A DNA stretch of 12,568 nucleotides, taken from the NCBI GenBank assembly GCA_016199905.1, contig JACQFU010000063.1, forward strand, positions 1-12,568, written 5' to 3'. The notes under the pieces are model-generated. The model had not been told where the DNA came from, did no database searches, and was given only the letters and a program-made list of their open reading frames with translations. This document shows positions 1 to 7,002 of this stretch, one piece after another. Made by a program: the position numbers and the translations under genes. This DNA comes from Candidatus Wallbacteria bacterium (lineage in GTDB: Bacteria > Muiribacteriota > UBA6191 > JACPRK01). Numbering within the stretch: the stretch's first letter is position 1; the number at the start of each line of letters is the position of its first letter.

Positions 1-94
1 CCCCCCGCCCCCCCCCGCGCGGCAGTGGCCGCTCCCCTGCTAAACTACCGTTCGCCCCCGGGTCCGCAACGCATCTCCCTTCCCCCCTCCGCGC

Positions 95-770
95 GTGAAC
101 GGTGCGACCACAACTGCCGCCGAGTCCCTCCGTTGCCCTCCTCGCCTCGAGGTGACGGTCCGGACCCTGCTCTGCTTCGCGGCGCTCGCCGTCTACGGCG
201 CGCTGGGGTTCTTCTTTCTGCTCACGAGACGGGGGCGCGACTTCCTCATTTGGTACTGGATGCCCTGGTGGGCCCGGACGAACCTGCTGCTGCTGGGCAT
301 CGAGCTGCGGGTCACGGGAACCGAGCACCTGCAGGGAGCGGCTCCGGCCATCTACGTCAGCAACCACCAAGGGCTTCTGGATATCTTCTCGGTGCCTTGG
401 GTGCTGCGGGGGCTGCCGATGTTCTACGTGGTCAAGCACGAGTTCCGGCTCTATCCGTTCATCGGACAGCTGGCGATCCTGACCGATCAGGTCTTCCTGA
501 ACCGCGCCCAGCGCGTGGGCTCCGTGCGCTCTCTGGAGAAGGCGGTCGACAAGCTGCGGGGCGGGATGTGCACCGTGATGTTCCCGGAAGGGCAGCGCCG
601 CTCCGAGCCAGGGCTTCAACCGTTCAAGAAGGGCACGTTCTGGATGGCGATCGCTACCGGAGCGCCCGTGGTGCCGATCACTCGACACGCGCGGCTGGTC
701 GGAGGCCGAGTTGCCGGCCCACCTCGAGCACGTGCGCTCCGTGATGGCGCGCAACCTGGGCATTCCCTGA
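95..770 (+). CDS. plsC: 1-acyl-sn-glycerol-3-phosphate acyltransferase, 3' part frame-disrupted
   Basis: The product should acylate lysophosphatidic acid to phosphatidic acid at the inner membrane (PlsC/LPLAT family). Seen: a hydrophobic N-terminal segment (TLLCFAALAVYGALGFFF), the acyltransferase motif NHQGLLD (NHx4D) near residues 89-95, and FPEGQRRSE (the FPEGTRS block) near 164-172, followed by GAPVVPI. Just after GAPVVPI (about position 680) similarity in this frame ends, and the raw frame runs on without meaning to a stop at 857-859. A different frame (681-770) reads LDTRGWSEAELPAHLEHVRS and ends VMARNLGIP plus TGA, which looks like the normal PlsC C-terminus. About 25-30 residues that normally lie between these blocks are missing, so I infer an internal deletion plus frame change. 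The start is uncertain: GTG at 95 or GTG at 152, neither with a good ribosome binding site. The end at 770 leaves 3 bp to the convergent neighbour, which supports the corrected reading. Confidence 0.82.
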
Positions 771-773
771 CGG

Positions 774-1463
774 CTAGCTCGGGCAGTCCTTGCGCCCGCA
801 ACCCGGCTTGTACGTCCAGCACTCCAGGTGATAGCGATCCCGGCATCCGGCACAGGTGACGCCGGGCGCCTCGATGTCTTCCCGGCAGAGAACGCACCGG
901 TCGCCTGCCTCCGAGCGCGGAGTCAGGGCCTCGAGCTGCTGGCGCACAGTCGGCAAGAAGGCGAAGAAGAGTCCCGGGGCGCAGAGGCAGCCGGCCATCA
1001 TCAGGATGTAGAACGGGTTGCGCTCCAACATCGCCAGCAAGAGAAACCAGCCGAACCCCGCCATCGGGAGCGCATGCCAGCAGGTGCGAGTCGTCTCCCG
1101 ATCCAGCGCTGACCGGCGGCGCAGCACCAGATAGTACCAGCCTCCGCTGACGCACAGCCCGGCTCCCAGCGCCAGCAGGAGCGCCAGCCGCTCGTGAAGC
1201 CCGGGGAGAAGAAGATCCTCCGCCATCGCGGCAATCCAGCCGGGAAGGAACGACGCCAGCACGATGGTGATCGCGCGGTTGGTGGCCGCTCCCAGATGAC
1301 CCGCAGTGCGAGGCACCATCAGCCCCCGCGTCTCCAGCAGGACCGTCCGGGCGCCCAGCGCCACGAGATAGGCCGGAATGAACCAGTTGACGAAGAACGC
1401 CAGGAAGTACAGCCACGTGTGCGAAAGGAGCCCCTGAAGCCAGGTGTCGATAGAGAAGATCAT
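774..1463 (-). CDS. multi-pass membrane protein with C-terminal prokaryotic RING-like zinc finger
   Basis: This 229-residue protein has about five hydrophobic segments (roughly residues 15-37, 64-82, 92-113, 130-146, 151-170). They are followed by a soluble tail with eight potential zinc ligands: C190, C193, C204, C207, H212, C215, C222 and C227. The spacing C-x2-C-x10-C-x2-C-x4-H-x2-C-x6-C-x4-C resembles the bacterial RING-finger families (Prok-RING type) and the RING-CH layout. What is seen is a membrane anchor plus a zinc-binding tail; ubiquitin-ligase activity must not be assumed, and the function is unknown. The ATG at 1463 starts directly before the first hydrophobic region; an AGGA lies about 13 bases upstream, so the ribosome binding site is weak. 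It follows the hydrolase gene on the same strand after 94 bp containing a strong hairpin, so it may share that transcript. It converges on plsC. Confidence 0.78.
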   Translation of the reverse strand: MIFSIDTWLQGLLSHTWLYFLAFFVNWFIPAYLVALGARTVLLETRGLMVPRTAGHLGAATNRAITIVLASFLPGWIAAMAEDLLLPGLHERLALLLALGAGLCVSGGWYYLVLRRRSALDRETTRTCWHALPMAGFGWFLLLAMLERNPFYILMMAGCLCAPGLFFAFLPTVRQQLEALTPRSEAGDRCVLCREDIEAPGVTCAGCRDRYHLECWTYKPGCGRKDCPS

Positions 1464-1490
1464 CTGCTGCTCACCGTCCTCCCCCGCGAC

Positions 1491-1511
1491 GCGGCCCGGG
1501 TGCCGGGCCGC
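1491..1511. other. perfect 9-bp GC hairpin between hydrolase and RING genes
   Basis: GCGGCCCGG (1491-1499) and CCGGGCCGC (1503-1511) are exact reverse complements around a 3-base loop. The structure lies in the 94 bp gap downstream of the hydrolase stop and 28 bp upstream of the RING-protein ATG (minus strand). There is no T-run on either side, so it is not a classical intrinsic terminator. It could attenuate read-through, stabilise the upstream mRNA end, or be a chance GC-rich palindrome. Confidence 0.45.
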
Positions 1512-1557
1512 ATCGGGTTCGGTGCAATTCTAGCCGATCGCCGACTCGTGCGCGCTG

Positions 1558-2565
1558 TCACCGCGCCGAGCAGAGAGTCGTTCCCTTGAGGTGGCGGTCG
1601 AAGAAGGAGAGGACGATGTTCCAGCGCTGGGCGCTGTTCGGAGTCACTGGAGCCAGCAAGTCCTTCGGCATGAACCCGTGATCCGCGTTGCGCACGGCAA
1701 TCAGGGTCGCGTCGAGGCCGAACCTGCGATAGGCGTCGAACATCAACTGCGACTGGCGGAAGGGAACCAGTCCGTCCCGGTCGCCGTGCAGCATCAGGAG
1801 CGGCGGATCGCCGGGCCCAACGTGGGAGACCGGACTGGCGGCCACGAAGTCCCGCGGCGAGCGGAAGGGCCCCATGAAGAACTGGACGATCTGGCCGCCC
1901 AGGGAGAACGGGTTGGCGAACTCGCCCGCCAGGTCGGAGGGTCCGAAGTAGGAGCAGACGGCGCGGACGCGGCTCGAGATGCCGGGATTGCCGCTGTTGC
2001 CCTCGAGGCCGGCGCTCGCGTCCGCGCAGCCCACCATCATCGCCAGATGCCCGCCTGCGGAGGCGCCCCAGACTCCGATGCGCTCCGGATCGACGCCCAG
2101 CCGCCGCGAGTTGGCTCGCATCCAGCGCACGGCAGCCTTGCAGTCCTCGACGGCCGCCGGGAACTTGGCCAGCCAGCAAAGCCGGTAGTCGATGGAGGCC
2201 ACGACGTAGCCGTAGTGCGCCAGGTAGCCCGCCATCTCGCCCTCGGAGCGGTCGCCCAGCGCCCAGCCTCCGCCGTGGATGTAGAGGACGGCGGGGGCCT
2301 TTTCGCGGCGCCGCTGGGGGAAGTACAGGTCGGCCCTCAGCGACGCCCAACCAGCCCGGCCGTACTCGACGTTGCGCACCACGCGCACTCCCGTGAGCCA
2401 CTGTCGCGACGTGCCGGCCGCCTTCGATCGCGCCTCGGCCGGCTTCTGCCGGTACTCCACGAAGGCTCGCACCAGGGGCGGGATCGAGGGATCGGCAGCC
2501 CGGGCCTGGACCGCCGGGATTCCAAGGAGCAGCACGGCGCAGATCGCGAAGGTCTTCAGACGCAT
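1558..2565 (-). CDS. secreted alpha/beta-hydrolase (esterase/lipase, HSL/BD-FAE-like)
   Basis: This is a 335-residue carboxylic-ester hydrolase of the alpha/beta-hydrolase fold, probably exported to the periplasm or beyond. An N-terminal signal peptide (MRLKTFAICAVLLLGIPAVQARA, cleavage near residue 23) is visible. Family landmarks in order are the oxyanion motif HGGGW at 97-101, the nucleophile elbow GASAGG at 167-172 (Ser169), HGDRDGLVP at 260-268 (probable catalytic Asp264), and NADHGF at 293-298 (His296). The arrangement matches the acetyl-xylan/feruloyl esterase-like BD-FAE and hormone-sensitive-lipase groups; the substrate cannot be told. The start at 2565 is well supported: AGGAGG sits 5 bases upstream, and the longer open frame back to 2673 begins with a basic stretch that does not look like protein. 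A 13-bp palindrome abuts the ribosome binding site. Confidence 0.92.
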   Translation of the reverse strand: MRLKTFAICAVLLLGIPAVQARAADPSIPPLVRAFVEYRQKPAEARSKAAGTSRQWLTGVRVVRNVEYGRAGWASLRADLYFPQRRREKAPAVLYIHGGGWALGDRSEGEMAGYLAHYGYVVASIDYRLCWLAKFPAAVEDCKAAVRWMRANSRRLGVDPERIGVWGASAGGHLAMMVGCADASAGLEGNSGNPGISSRVRAVCSYFGPSDLAGEFANPFSLGGQIVQFFMGPFRSPRDFVAASPVSHVGPGDPPLLMLHGDRDGLVPFRQSQLMFDAYRRFGLDATLIAVRNADHGFMPKDLLAPVTPNSAQRWNIVLSFFDRHLKGTTLCSAR

Positions 2566-2570
2566 GGGGT

Positions 2571-2576
2571 CCTCCT
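2571..2576 (-). promoter_or_regulatory. Shine-Dalgarno site of the hydrolase gene
   Basis: On the minus strand AGGAGG precedes the ATG at 2565 by 5 bases (2566-2570). This fixes the start of the hydrolase at its signal peptide rather than at the longer upstream open frame. Confidence 0.8.
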
Positions 2577-2589
2577 GGTGCCTGGCACC
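2577..2589. promoter_or_regulatory. 13-bp palindrome next to the hydrolase ribosome binding site
   Basis: GGTGCC-T-GGCACC is a perfect inverted repeat with a one-base centre. It directly abuts the AGGAGG ribosome binding site of the minus-strand hydrolase. Its form fits an operator for a dimeric regulator or a leader hairpin, but no regulator gene is in the window and the assignment is inference. Confidence 0.35.
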
Positions 2590-2896
2590 GTCATCAGGGT
2601 TGAAGTTCGTGTAGTTACAGCCCGGTACCGCCGTATCCGTCCGGTGACGCCTTCGGCGGCGCGGACCGCGCACCTTGCCAGGCCCCGGAGTCCGCTGTCG
2701 ACGCGGTTTCTCGGGCTCACGTGGCCTTCGGGGCAGCTATCGGAGCGGTTCCTCTTCACGGGCATCTGTCCCTGGAAATGCAGCTGCCGTGCCAGTCGCT
2801 CCAGGCTGGACAACAAGCCCGTCTCGCGGCAATCTAGGTAAGAGGCCGGCGAGCGTCCGGCGGCGTGGGCAAAGAGGTGGCGAGATTCGCAAGCCG

Positions 2897-4615
2897 TTGA
2901 GCAAGCAATTCCTCGAGGCCGGACTGCTCGACGTGGGTCAGGTGAACCGGGCGCTCGGGCAGTGCGCCGCGTCGGGCGCGCTCTTTCGCGATGCCGTGGC
3001 CGAGCTCGACTTGATGCGCCGCGAAGAAGTTTGCGAGTTCGTCAGCAGCGTCCGCGGCGTCCCGTTCCTTCCCACGCTGGCCTCTCCAACCGACGAGCGC
3101 GCCGCGCGCGCCTGGATTCCCGAGGAGATCGCGCGGCGCTACCTGGCGGCTCCGGTCTCCCGGACAGAGGGACAGCTGACCATCGCGATGCGCAACCCCT
3201 TCGACGTCGACGCCGTCGACGCCCTGGAAGCGGCCGCCAAGTGCGTCGTCTCCCCCGTGCTGGCGTTGGAGGAGGAGATCCTCGAGGCGCTGGACCGCAT
3301 CTACGCCAAGGAACCGAAGCTCCAGGAGAAACTCGAAGCGGCCATTCCGGAGCTGGGCGAAGACGCGGAAGCCATCGTGGTGCACGACGTGCTGCTGGAG
3401 GCGCGCGAGGACGACGGGGAGGACGCCGGCGTGGTCCAGGTCGTCAACTCGATCCTCGCGCGAGCCGTCCGCGACCAGGCCAGCGACGTCCACGTCGAGC
3501 CCGAGGAACGCAACTCGCGCGTGCGCCAGCGCATCGACGGCATCATGCGCGACGTGATGACGATCCCCGGCAAGGTGCATCGTTCGATGGTCTCCCGCAT
3601 CAAGGTGATGGCGGAGATGGACATCGCCGAGCGGCGCCAGCCGCAGGACGGTCGCATGCGGATTCGCATCTCCGAGCGCCAGGTCGACCTGCGCGTTTCC
3701 ACCATCCCCAGCATCTACGGCGAGAAGGTCGTCATGCGCCTCCTCGACTACGGAGTGGCGGCCTCCGGGCTGTCCGAGATCGGCTTCTCCGGAGACAACC
3801 TGAATCGTTTTCTGGCCGCGCTCAGTCTGCCGCACGGCCTGATCCTGGTCACGGGACCGACCGGAAGCGGAAAGACGACCACGCTCTACACCTGCCTGGG
3901 CAGCATCGACACGCAGGTCAAGAACGTGGTCACCATCGAGGACCCGGTCGAGTACAACCTGCCGAAGATCAACCAGATTCAGGTGAACGCCAAGGCCGGC
4001 ATCACGTTCGCCTCGGGGTTGAGATCGATCCTGCGCCAGGACCCCGACGTGATCCTGGTGGGCGAGATGCGCGATGTCGAGACGGCTCAGACGGCCATTC
4101 GCGCCGCGCTCACGGGCCACTTGGTGTTGAGCACGCTCCACACCAACGACGCGCCCAGCGCGATGGTGAGGCTCGTCGAGATGGGCGTGCCCCCGTACCT
4201 GGTCGCCAGCTCCGTGGTCGCGGCGATAGCCCAGCGCCTGGTGCGCAAGCTTTGCCAGAAGTGCCGGCAGCCGTATGCCCCGGGAGGCGAACAGCTCCCG
4301 GCACACTCGCTGCAAGTGCTGGCGGACGCGCCGGCCCTCTACCGCGCGGCAGGCTGCGCGGACTGCAGCGGAACCGGCTACAAGGGGCGGATTGCGATCC
4401 TCGAAATGATGACGATCACCGAGTCGATCCGCACGGCTATCACGGCCGGCAAGTCGGCCGGCGAGCTGGCCTCGCTGGCGCGCGACAACGGGATGGTGTC
4501 GATGTGGGACTTCGGGCTGGCCAAGGTCGCGGCCGGCTTCACGGCGCTCGAAGAGCTGACGCGCGTCATCCAGCCTCCCGAAACGCAGGAGCGGGCGCCG
4601 GTCTCGTCCATCTGA
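2897..4615 (+). CDS. gspE: type II secretion/type IV pilus assembly ATPase (GspE/PilB/MshE family)
   Basis: Cytoplasmic hexameric ATPase that drives pilin or pseudopilin polymerisation through the platform protein encoded next. Seen, numbered from the TTG at 2897 (572 residues, normal for the family): an N-terminal T2SSE/MshEN-like domain (FLEAGLLDVGQVNRAL onward); Walker A GPTGSGKTTT at about 320-329; the Asp-box region TIEDPVEYN; Walker B ILVGEMRD at about 387-394; the His-box STLHTNDAP; and a zinc-binding tetracysteine, CQKC at about 453-456 with CADC at about 487-490. The tetracysteine marks extension ATPases (GspE/PilB) and argues against a PilT retraction ATPase. The start is uncertain. 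The open frame extends upstream to 2675 without family-like sequence; TTG 2897 gives the expected N-terminus but lacks a good Shine-Dalgarno. GTG codons at 2865 and 2877 would serve if one base were missing near 2896. Confidence 0.93.
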   Translation: MSKQFLEAGLLDVGQVNRALGQCAASGALFRDAVAELDLMRREEVCEFVSSVRGVPFLPTLASPTDERAARAWIPEEIARRYLAAPVSRTEGQLTIAMRNPFDVDAVDALEAAAKCVVSPVLALEEEILEALDRIYAKEPKLQEKLEAAIPELGEDAEAIVVHDVLLEAREDDGEDAGVVQVVNSILARAVRDQASDVHVEPEERNSRVRQRIDGIMRDVMTIPGKVHRSMVSRIKVMAEMDIAERRQPQDGRMRIRISERQVDLRVSTIPSIYGEKVVMRLLDYGVAASGLSEIGFSGDNLNRFLAALSLPHGLILVTGPTGSGKTTTLYTCLGSIDTQVKNVVTIEDPVEYNLPKINQIQVNAKAGITFASGLRSILRQDPDVILVGEMRDVETAQTAIRAALTGHLVLSTLHTNDAPSAMVRLVEMGVPPYLVASSVVAAIAQRLVRKLCQKCRQPYAPGGEQLPAHSLQVLADAPALYRAAGCADCSGTGYKGRIAILEMMTITESIRTAITAGKSAGELASLARDNGMVSMWDFGLAKVAAGFTALEELTRVIQPPETQERAPVSSI

Positions 4616-4627
4616 TCGAGGCAAGCC

Positions 4628-5863
4628 GTGCCCACGTTCTACTTTCGGGCCATCGACCGCGGCGGCAATCTTCAGGAGGGCACGGTCGCCGCTGGCGCCG
4701 CGTCCGAGGTTCGCGACGGCCTCAAGGCCCGCAGTCTGCTTCCGATCGAGATCGCGGAGGCCAAGAAACCCGAGGCGCCCGCGCCGATCCGGGCCTCCGG
4801 GCCCGCGACGGGACTGCGCTTCGGAGGCGTCTCGGATCGGGAACTGTCGGCGCTGGCCTGGCAGCTGCACACGATGCTCGGAGCGGCGCTGCCGCTGGTG
4901 AAGAGCCTGGAGCTTCTCTCCCGTCAGACGCGCAACGAGGGTCTGCGCGACGCGCTGGAGACGGTGGCTCAAAACGTCGCCCGCGGCGAGGACTTCTCGG
5001 AGGCGATCGCGCGGCGTCCGGACCTCTTCTCGCCGATGTTCGCCGCGATGGTGGAGACCGGAGAGGTGACGGGCACCCTGGACACGACGATGATGCGCCT
5101 GGCCGAGCACCTCGATCGCAAGTGCGATTTGCGCGACAAGATCACCACGGCGCTGGCCTACCCGGTGGTGGTGCTCTGCATGGCCATAGCCGTTTCGATT
5201 TTTCTCGTCGTCTTCGTCCTGCCCAAGCTGAGCGCGGTCTTCGCCGATTCCGGCACTCCCCTGCCGCCGCTCACGAGCGCGTTGCTCGGCGGAGCGGCCT
5301 TCATCGCAAGTCACTGGCTGGCGCTATCGATCGCGATCGCGTTGCTGGGATTCGCGCTCTGGCGATTTGCCGAGAGCGACACGGGTCGCCGCGTCCTGCA
5401 CCAGCTGGTCCTGAAGCTGCCCCTGATCGGACCGCTGGTGCTCAAGTCGATCATGATGCAGATCACGCAGACCCTCGCCACGCTGCAGGCCGCCGGCATC
5501 TCGCTCACCGCCAGCCTGGCGCTCGTCGAGAAGGGCGCGCGAAACGTCGCGATCGTCGACGCCCTCAGGCGACTGCAGAGCAGCATCGTGGCCGGCGAGA
5601 CGCTTTCGGCCGAGATGGCCCGCTCCCCCTTGTTCCCGGAGCTGGTCGCCAGCATGGTGAGCGTCGGGGAGGAGACCGGCGCCCTGCCGGATATGCTCCA
5701 GCGGGTCGCGGCGGTCTACGTGAAAGAGGTCGAGCTGGAGGTAGGCGCCTTCACCCGGGTCATCGAGCCGGTATTGCTCGTGGCGATGACCGTGGTCGTC
5801 GGTGTGATCGCCGCCGCCATCTACCTGCCAATCGCCGATATCTCGTCCACGGTCGCGAAATGA
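4628..5863 (+). CDS. gspF: inner-membrane platform protein (GspF/PilC family)
   Basis: Polytopic inner-membrane protein that couples the assembly ATPase to fibre growth. It has 411 residues, the usual length. The N-terminus PTFYFRAIDRGGNLQEG followed by the LKARSLLPIEI block is typical. Two T2SSF repeats are present: the first around residues 75-200 (LAWQLHTMLGAALPLVKSLE, then FAAMVETGEVTGTLD), the second around 275-400 (TLATLQAAGISLTASLALVE, then MVSVGEETGALPDML). Hydrophobic segments lie near 176-201, 219-247 and 380-403. It starts at GTG with GAGG 6 bases upstream and follows gspE after 12 bp, so the two are surely co-transcribed. There are no oddities. Confidence 0.95.
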   Translation: MPTFYFRAIDRGGNLQEGTVAAGAASEVRDGLKARSLLPIEIAEAKKPEAPAPIRASGPATGLRFGGVSDRELSALAWQLHTMLGAALPLVKSLELLSRQTRNEGLRDALETVAQNVARGEDFSEAIARRPDLFSPMFAAMVETGEVTGTLDTTMMRLAEHLDRKCDLRDKITTALAYPVVVLCMAIAVSIFLVVFVLPKLSAVFADSGTPLPPLTSALLGGAAFIASHWLALSIAIALLGFALWRFAESDTGRRVLHQLVLKLPLIGPLVLKSIMMQITQTLATLQAAGISLTASLALVEKGARNVAIVDALRRLQSSIVAGETLSAEMARSPLFPELVASMVSVGEETGALPDMLQRVAAVYVKEVELEVGAFTRVIEPVLLVAMTVVVGVIAAAIYLPIADISSTVAK

Positions 5864-5896
5864 GGCAGACCGGATTCGCCAAACACCCCCCAGCGT

Positions 5897-5902
5897 GATA
5901 AT
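5897..5902 (+). promoter_or_regulatory. possible -10 element of a pilin promoter
   Basis: GATAAT sits in an AT-rich island (about 5896-5912) within the 92 bp gap before the pilin gene, the largest gap between genes of the operon. It matches the -10 consensus at 5 of 6 bases, but the upstream -35 candidates (around 5873-5880) are poor. A separate promoter for the major pilin would make sense because far more copies are needed than of the ATPase. This is inference. Confidence 0.35.
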
Positions 5903-5943
5903 AATGATGAAGATCCCGACAGTCGAAAACCGTCCGCAAGAAC

Positions 5944-5954
5944 GGAGGACCTCC
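5944..5954 (+). promoter_or_regulatory. strong ribosome binding site of the pilin, within a palindrome
   Basis: GGAGG (5944-5948) lies 7 bases before the pilin ATG and is part of the perfect palindrome GGAGG-A-CCTCC. GGAG and CTCC could form a 4-bp stem with a 3-base loop that hides the Shine-Dalgarno. The site confirms the pilin start; the regulatory reading is speculative. Confidence 0.6.
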
Positions 5955-5955
5955 A

Positions 5956-6363
5956 ATGGCGATTCGCAATCGTAATTATCGTTCGGGCTTCACTCTGATC
6001 GAGGTCCTGATGGTGGTCGTCATCCTCGCCGTGCTGGCCGCCGTGATCATCCCCAGATTCACCGGTTACGCAGACAAGGGCAGCCAGAGCTCCACCAAGA
6101 CCAATCTCCAGACGCTGCGCTCGGCGGTCCAGGCCTACTACGTCACCAACAGCAACACTTGGCCCGCCAGCACGCTCGCCAGTCTTCTCACCACCCAGGG
6201 CGGCACGCTACGCGTCATCCCCAAAGAGTCCGTCAGCAACTCCGCCAAAGTCGTCAACAGCCTGGACGGTACCGGAGGTTGGTTCTACGACACGACCAAC
6301 CATGACGTGTTCGTGAACTTGAACGGCAACGACACCTCCGGCACGCCTTACAACACGTACTGA
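5956..6363 (+). CDS. major type IV pilin-like/pseudopilin precursor
   Basis: Structural subunit of the fibre. The 135-residue precursor has a short basic leader (MAIRNRNYRSG) and a class III signal cleaved by prepilin peptidase after G11, giving the mature start FTLIEV with the conserved Glu at +5. The long hydrophobic N-terminal helix follows (VLMVVVILAVLAAVIIP). The mature part is about 124 residues, rich in Asn, Thr and Ser, and has no cysteine. Its C-terminal part (GGWFYDTTNHDVFVNLNG) resembles small type IV pilins of environmental bacteria rather than classical GspG with its calcium loop, although its place after gspE-gspF matches gspG. Codons ending in C (AAC, ACC, AGC) prevail, as expected of an abundant protein. 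No prepilin peptidase gene is in the window, so it must be encoded elsewhere. Confidence 0.94.
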   Translation: MAIRNRNYRSGFTLIEVLMVVVILAVLAAVIIPRFTGYADKGSQSSTKTNLQTLRSAVQAYYVTNSNTWPASTLASLLTTQGGTLRVIPKESVSNSAKVVNSLDGTGGWFYDTTNHDVFVNLNGNDTSGTPYNTY

Positions 6364-6370
6364 GCCGCAC

Positions 6371-6411
6371 CCCGGGTCCGGCCGGCCGTGCCGTGACGCC
6401 CCAGGCCCGGG
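6371..6411 (+). other. GC-rich inverted repeat downstream of the pilin gene
   Basis: CCCGGGTC (6371-6378) can pair with GGCCCGGG (6404-6411), giving 8 bp including one G-U pair, and the loop is itself GC-rich and self-complementary (CCGGCCGG). It starts 8 bases after the pilin stop. No T-run follows. It could be an attenuator or RNA-stabilising structure that separates high pilin expression from the genes behind it, but such palindromes are common by chance in GC-rich DNA. Confidence 0.25.
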
Positions 6412-6429
6412 CGCCGGCCAACGCCCACC

Positions 6430-6981
6430 GTGTCCAAGAGAGAGCAGATCCTCGCCGTGGTTACGGTTCTGGTCGTGATTTGCGCCGGAATCTTCAACGT
6501 TCTGACGCCGCCGCCTGTTCGCCCGGCCGCATCACCGGCAATCGCTCGAACGCCGCCGGAGCCGCTCGCCCCGCGCTCCCAGACGGTTCCTCTGGTTGCC
6601 CGGCAGGCAGCCTCCGTCCCGACCCTGGATCTAGAGTTGCTCCGACAGTGCTTGCGCGCCTCCTCGACCCGCGACTCGCTCCCCTCCCCCACCGCAGCCT
6701 GGGATCCCTTTCAATCGCTCTCCCAGGAGGCCGAGCCCTCGACGACCGCCGCCGCATCGATGGCGAGCCGCCCCGCAGGCGGCGCGACCACAGCGCCCGT
6801 TTTTCAGGGCGTCTTCTTTTCCGGGCAGAGACGCCTGGCGCTGGTCGACGGGCGGACCGTGTCGCAGGGCGCGCGGCTCCAGGACTTGATCGTCCAGGAA
6901 GTGCGCAAGAACGGCGTGGTCTGCCGGCGAGGCAACCGGACCTACCTGCTGGGGTTCGACGGACTGGTCCCGCTCTGGTGA
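6430..6981 (+). CDS. one-TM GspC/PilP/MshK-like inner-membrane linker subunit
   Basis: Probable inner-membrane protein linking the PilNO ring to the secretin. It has 183 residues: a short cytoplasmic start (MSKREQ), one TM segment at about 7-26, a Pro/Ala/Ser-rich stretch, a WDPF motif at 91-94 recalling the DPF linker of PilP-type proteins, and a small C-terminal domain from about residue 122. The pattern PVFQGVFFSGQRRLALVDGR then GARLQDLIVQEVRKNGVV resembles the homology region of GspC/GspB/PilP/MshK: a beta-rich fold with an A-L-(V/I)-D-G core and a late I-x-x-N-x-V-V strand. Overall similarity is too low to choose among these names. It starts at GTG 6430, 66 bp after the pilin. It sits before pilM rather than after pilO, where pilP normally lies, which is unusual for type IV pili. 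Confidence 0.7.
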   Translation: MSKREQILAVVTVLVVICAGIFNVLTPPPVRPAASPAIARTPPEPLAPRSQTVPLVARQAASVPTLDLELLRQCLRASSTRDSLPSPTAAWDPFQSLSQEAEPSTTAAASMASRPAGGATTAPVFQGVFFSGQRRLALVDGRTVSQGARLQDLIVQEVRKNGVVCRRGNRTYLLGFDGLVPLW

Positions 6982-6990
6982 GCTGCGCTC

Positions 6991-6995
6991 GGAGG
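6991..6995 (+). promoter_or_regulatory. Shine-Dalgarno that places the pilM start at ACG 7003
   Basis: GGAGG lies 7 bases before the ACG at 7003. No ATG, GTG or TTG occurs in the pilM frame between the previous stop (6979-6981) and 7213, so this site decides the start. Confidence 0.6.
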
Positions 6996-7002
6996 TCCTG
7001 AC

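Larger units (their letters stand above)
2566..2896. other. divergent intergenic region between hydrolase and secretion operon
   Basis: This 331 bp stretch must hold promoters for both the minus-strand hydrolase and the plus-strand operon. I see no convincing gene in it: the open frames there are Arg/Pro-rich and typical of non-coding GC-rich DNA. Items of note are the palindrome at 2577-2589, a smaller inverted repeat TGTAGTTACA at about 2611-2620, and a -35-like TGGACA at 2807-2812 with only a weak -10 partner (CAATCT, 17 bases later). I find no sigma-54 site of the TGGCAC-N5-TTGC form. Confidence 0.6.

Noticed and set aside
1..22. C-rich tract at the window start as a functional repeat
   Set aside because: It is a simple low-complexity run at the edge with no structure around it; an assembly-end artefact is as likely as anything else.
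2584..2605. sigma-54 promoter suggested by TGGCAC
   Set aside because: No GC doublet or TTGC at the required -12 spacing follows.
1591..2841. 416-residue plus-strand open frame opposite the hydrolase
   Set aside because: The minus-strand hydrolase has signal peptide, catalytic motifs and a ribosome binding site; this frame has none.
2834..5314. 826-residue minus-strand open frame
   Set aside because: It is antisense to gspE and gspF, rich in His, Arg, Asp and Gln as typical of GC-rich shadow frames, and shows no domain motifs; the plus-strand proteins are clearly conserved.
2962..5898. 978-residue plus-strand open frame
   Set aside because: It overlaps gspE and gspF in another frame and has Arg/Gly/Pro-rich random composition. 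No family motif is present.
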